DNA of 64,000 bases. Origin: Apoda limacodes (taxonomy: Eukaryota; Arthropoda; Insecta; Lepidoptera; Limacodidae). The notes under the pieces were generated by a model, which was given only the letters and a program-made list of their open reading frames with translations, did no database searches and had not been told where the DNA came from. The translations under genes and the position numbers were made by a program. Location: positions 8,524,001 to 8,588,000 of the forward strand of contig OX291562.1 in NCBI GenBank assembly GCA_946406115.1. Direction: 5' to 3'. This document shows positions 63,483 to 64,000 of the stretch, piece by piece (position 1 is the stretch's first letter; each line of letters opens with the position of its first letter).

Positions 63483-63870
63483 GTTTGATACTAAAGGTTT
63501 TTTGTTTTTAGATGATTAAGACGCACGCAGATTTTTAGTGTTCCTTATTCTTCTAAGTAGGTGCAGTTGGGGGTAGTAAAAATATGTTCCTTTCGTGATT
63601 ATTTTGAGTTTTTTCTATAAATTTTATTACCAATTATTAATCTTCTTTGAAAGCCTCGAGACTCGAAAAAACTGGAGAATTTCCGTACCTCGAGAACGAA
63701 AATAGCTCGAGAAATCAGAAACCCTAGGTAGAACACAATCAGTGAGGCAAAGTTTGGGATCGTCGACAATTATCATAGCCTGTTGTTAAACCGAGTCAAA
63801 AGGGCCAAGCTGGTATCCGGGTGCACCTGCTCAGAGATGGACGCAGTACTCCATAGGGGGCCGAACTTGT

Positions 63871-64000
63871 GACTTGTAAAAAAAAATTGTTTAACATATG
63901 GCCAATAGCAGATCCATCCAAATTTTTTGTCGAACCTATAAATTATAATGTACTGCCCCTATTCCACGCATTTACTGGATGCGACACTGTGTCTGCGTTC
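63871..64000. other. Window end, nothing recognised
   Basis: Continues past the LINE remnant without recognisable feature. Confidence 0.5.

Larger units (their letters stand above)
62350..63726. mobile_element. hAT-like non-autonomous element
   Basis: 1377 bp with inverted ends TAGGGTTTCTGAT and sub-terminal regions crowded with CTCGAG/TCGAGA motifs. The right flank is GGTAGAAC; the left flank GGAAC is the same 8-bp duplication less TAG. An 8-bp duplication fits hAT transposons. No transposase frame. The interior contains diverged internal duplications ('tgttactattagttttgtaa' and 'ctgtttccattagttatgta'; 'gcaatagcttgat' twice) and an RTE-like insertion. Confidence 0.75.
62125..63870 (-). mobile_element. 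3' part of a jockey/CR1-type LINE, split by a hAT-like element
   Basis: Minus-strand LINE in two parts, 62125-62349 (3' end, 'ggcaaacaagctttcggtcc' to 'aacacatcccaatgtacaag') and 63727-63870 ('gtagaacacaatcagtgagg', 'gggccaagctggtatccggg'). Joined, they follow the order in 49700-50160. The gap is the inserted element. Confidence 0.8.

Overview
The window looks like nuclear DNA of a moth or butterfly (Lepidoptera). It is AT-rich, its genes are split by GT-AG introns, and it is packed with degraded LINEs, short inverted-repeat elements and tRNA-derived SINE-like pieces of types I associate with lepidopteran genomes. The order is inferred from these features and was not confirmed by any search.

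The host content is one cluster of four glycoside hydrolase family 1 (GH1, beta-glucosidase type) genes. Copies A (257-13774) and B (21809-31983) lie head to tail on the plus strand. Copies C (34906-44675) and D (51751-58220) lie head to tail on the minus strand, so the pairs converge at about 32-35 kb. All four share the same intron positions and phases. D is complete: six exons, 535 residues, signal peptide, acid/base Glu195, nucleophile Glu412, and a hydrophobic C-terminal tail that looks like a GPI-anchor signal. A is open through all five visible exons, but its start-codon exon lies left of the window. C is intact except for a 7-nt deletion just after the acid/base motif. B is a decayed pseudogene: two 4-nt deletions, a 1-nt deletion, stops, a 5'-truncated exon and a 16-nt deletion. 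Over 230 bp B is almost identical to A, while the flanks are about 15-20% diverged, which suggests gene conversion.

Most of the rest is transposable elements. There are (i) two copies of an endonuclease/RT/RNase H LINE ending in (AACT)n; (ii) three longer copies and several 3' ends of a jockey/CR1-type LINE; (iii) many RTE-like fragments; (iv) a LINE whose C-terminus carries a cysteine motif and a PD-(D/E)xK-like nuclease signature; (v) a tyrosine-recombinase-like element at 46725-47890 and its deleted, non-coding relatives; (vi) a 1.19-kb TTAA-flanked element with about 65-bp inverted ends and an internal minisatellite; (vii) a hAT-like element with an 8-bp target duplication nested in a LINE; (viii) several MITEs, tRNA-like pieces and a 5S rRNA-like fragment.

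The genes would work as secreted, probably membrane-anchored enzymes that hydrolyse glycosides. Substrate (cellobiose-type sugars, plant glucosides or others) cannot be read from the sequence. No CRISPR array, bacterial operon or functional tRNA gene was seen. Element boundaries and identities were judged by eye.
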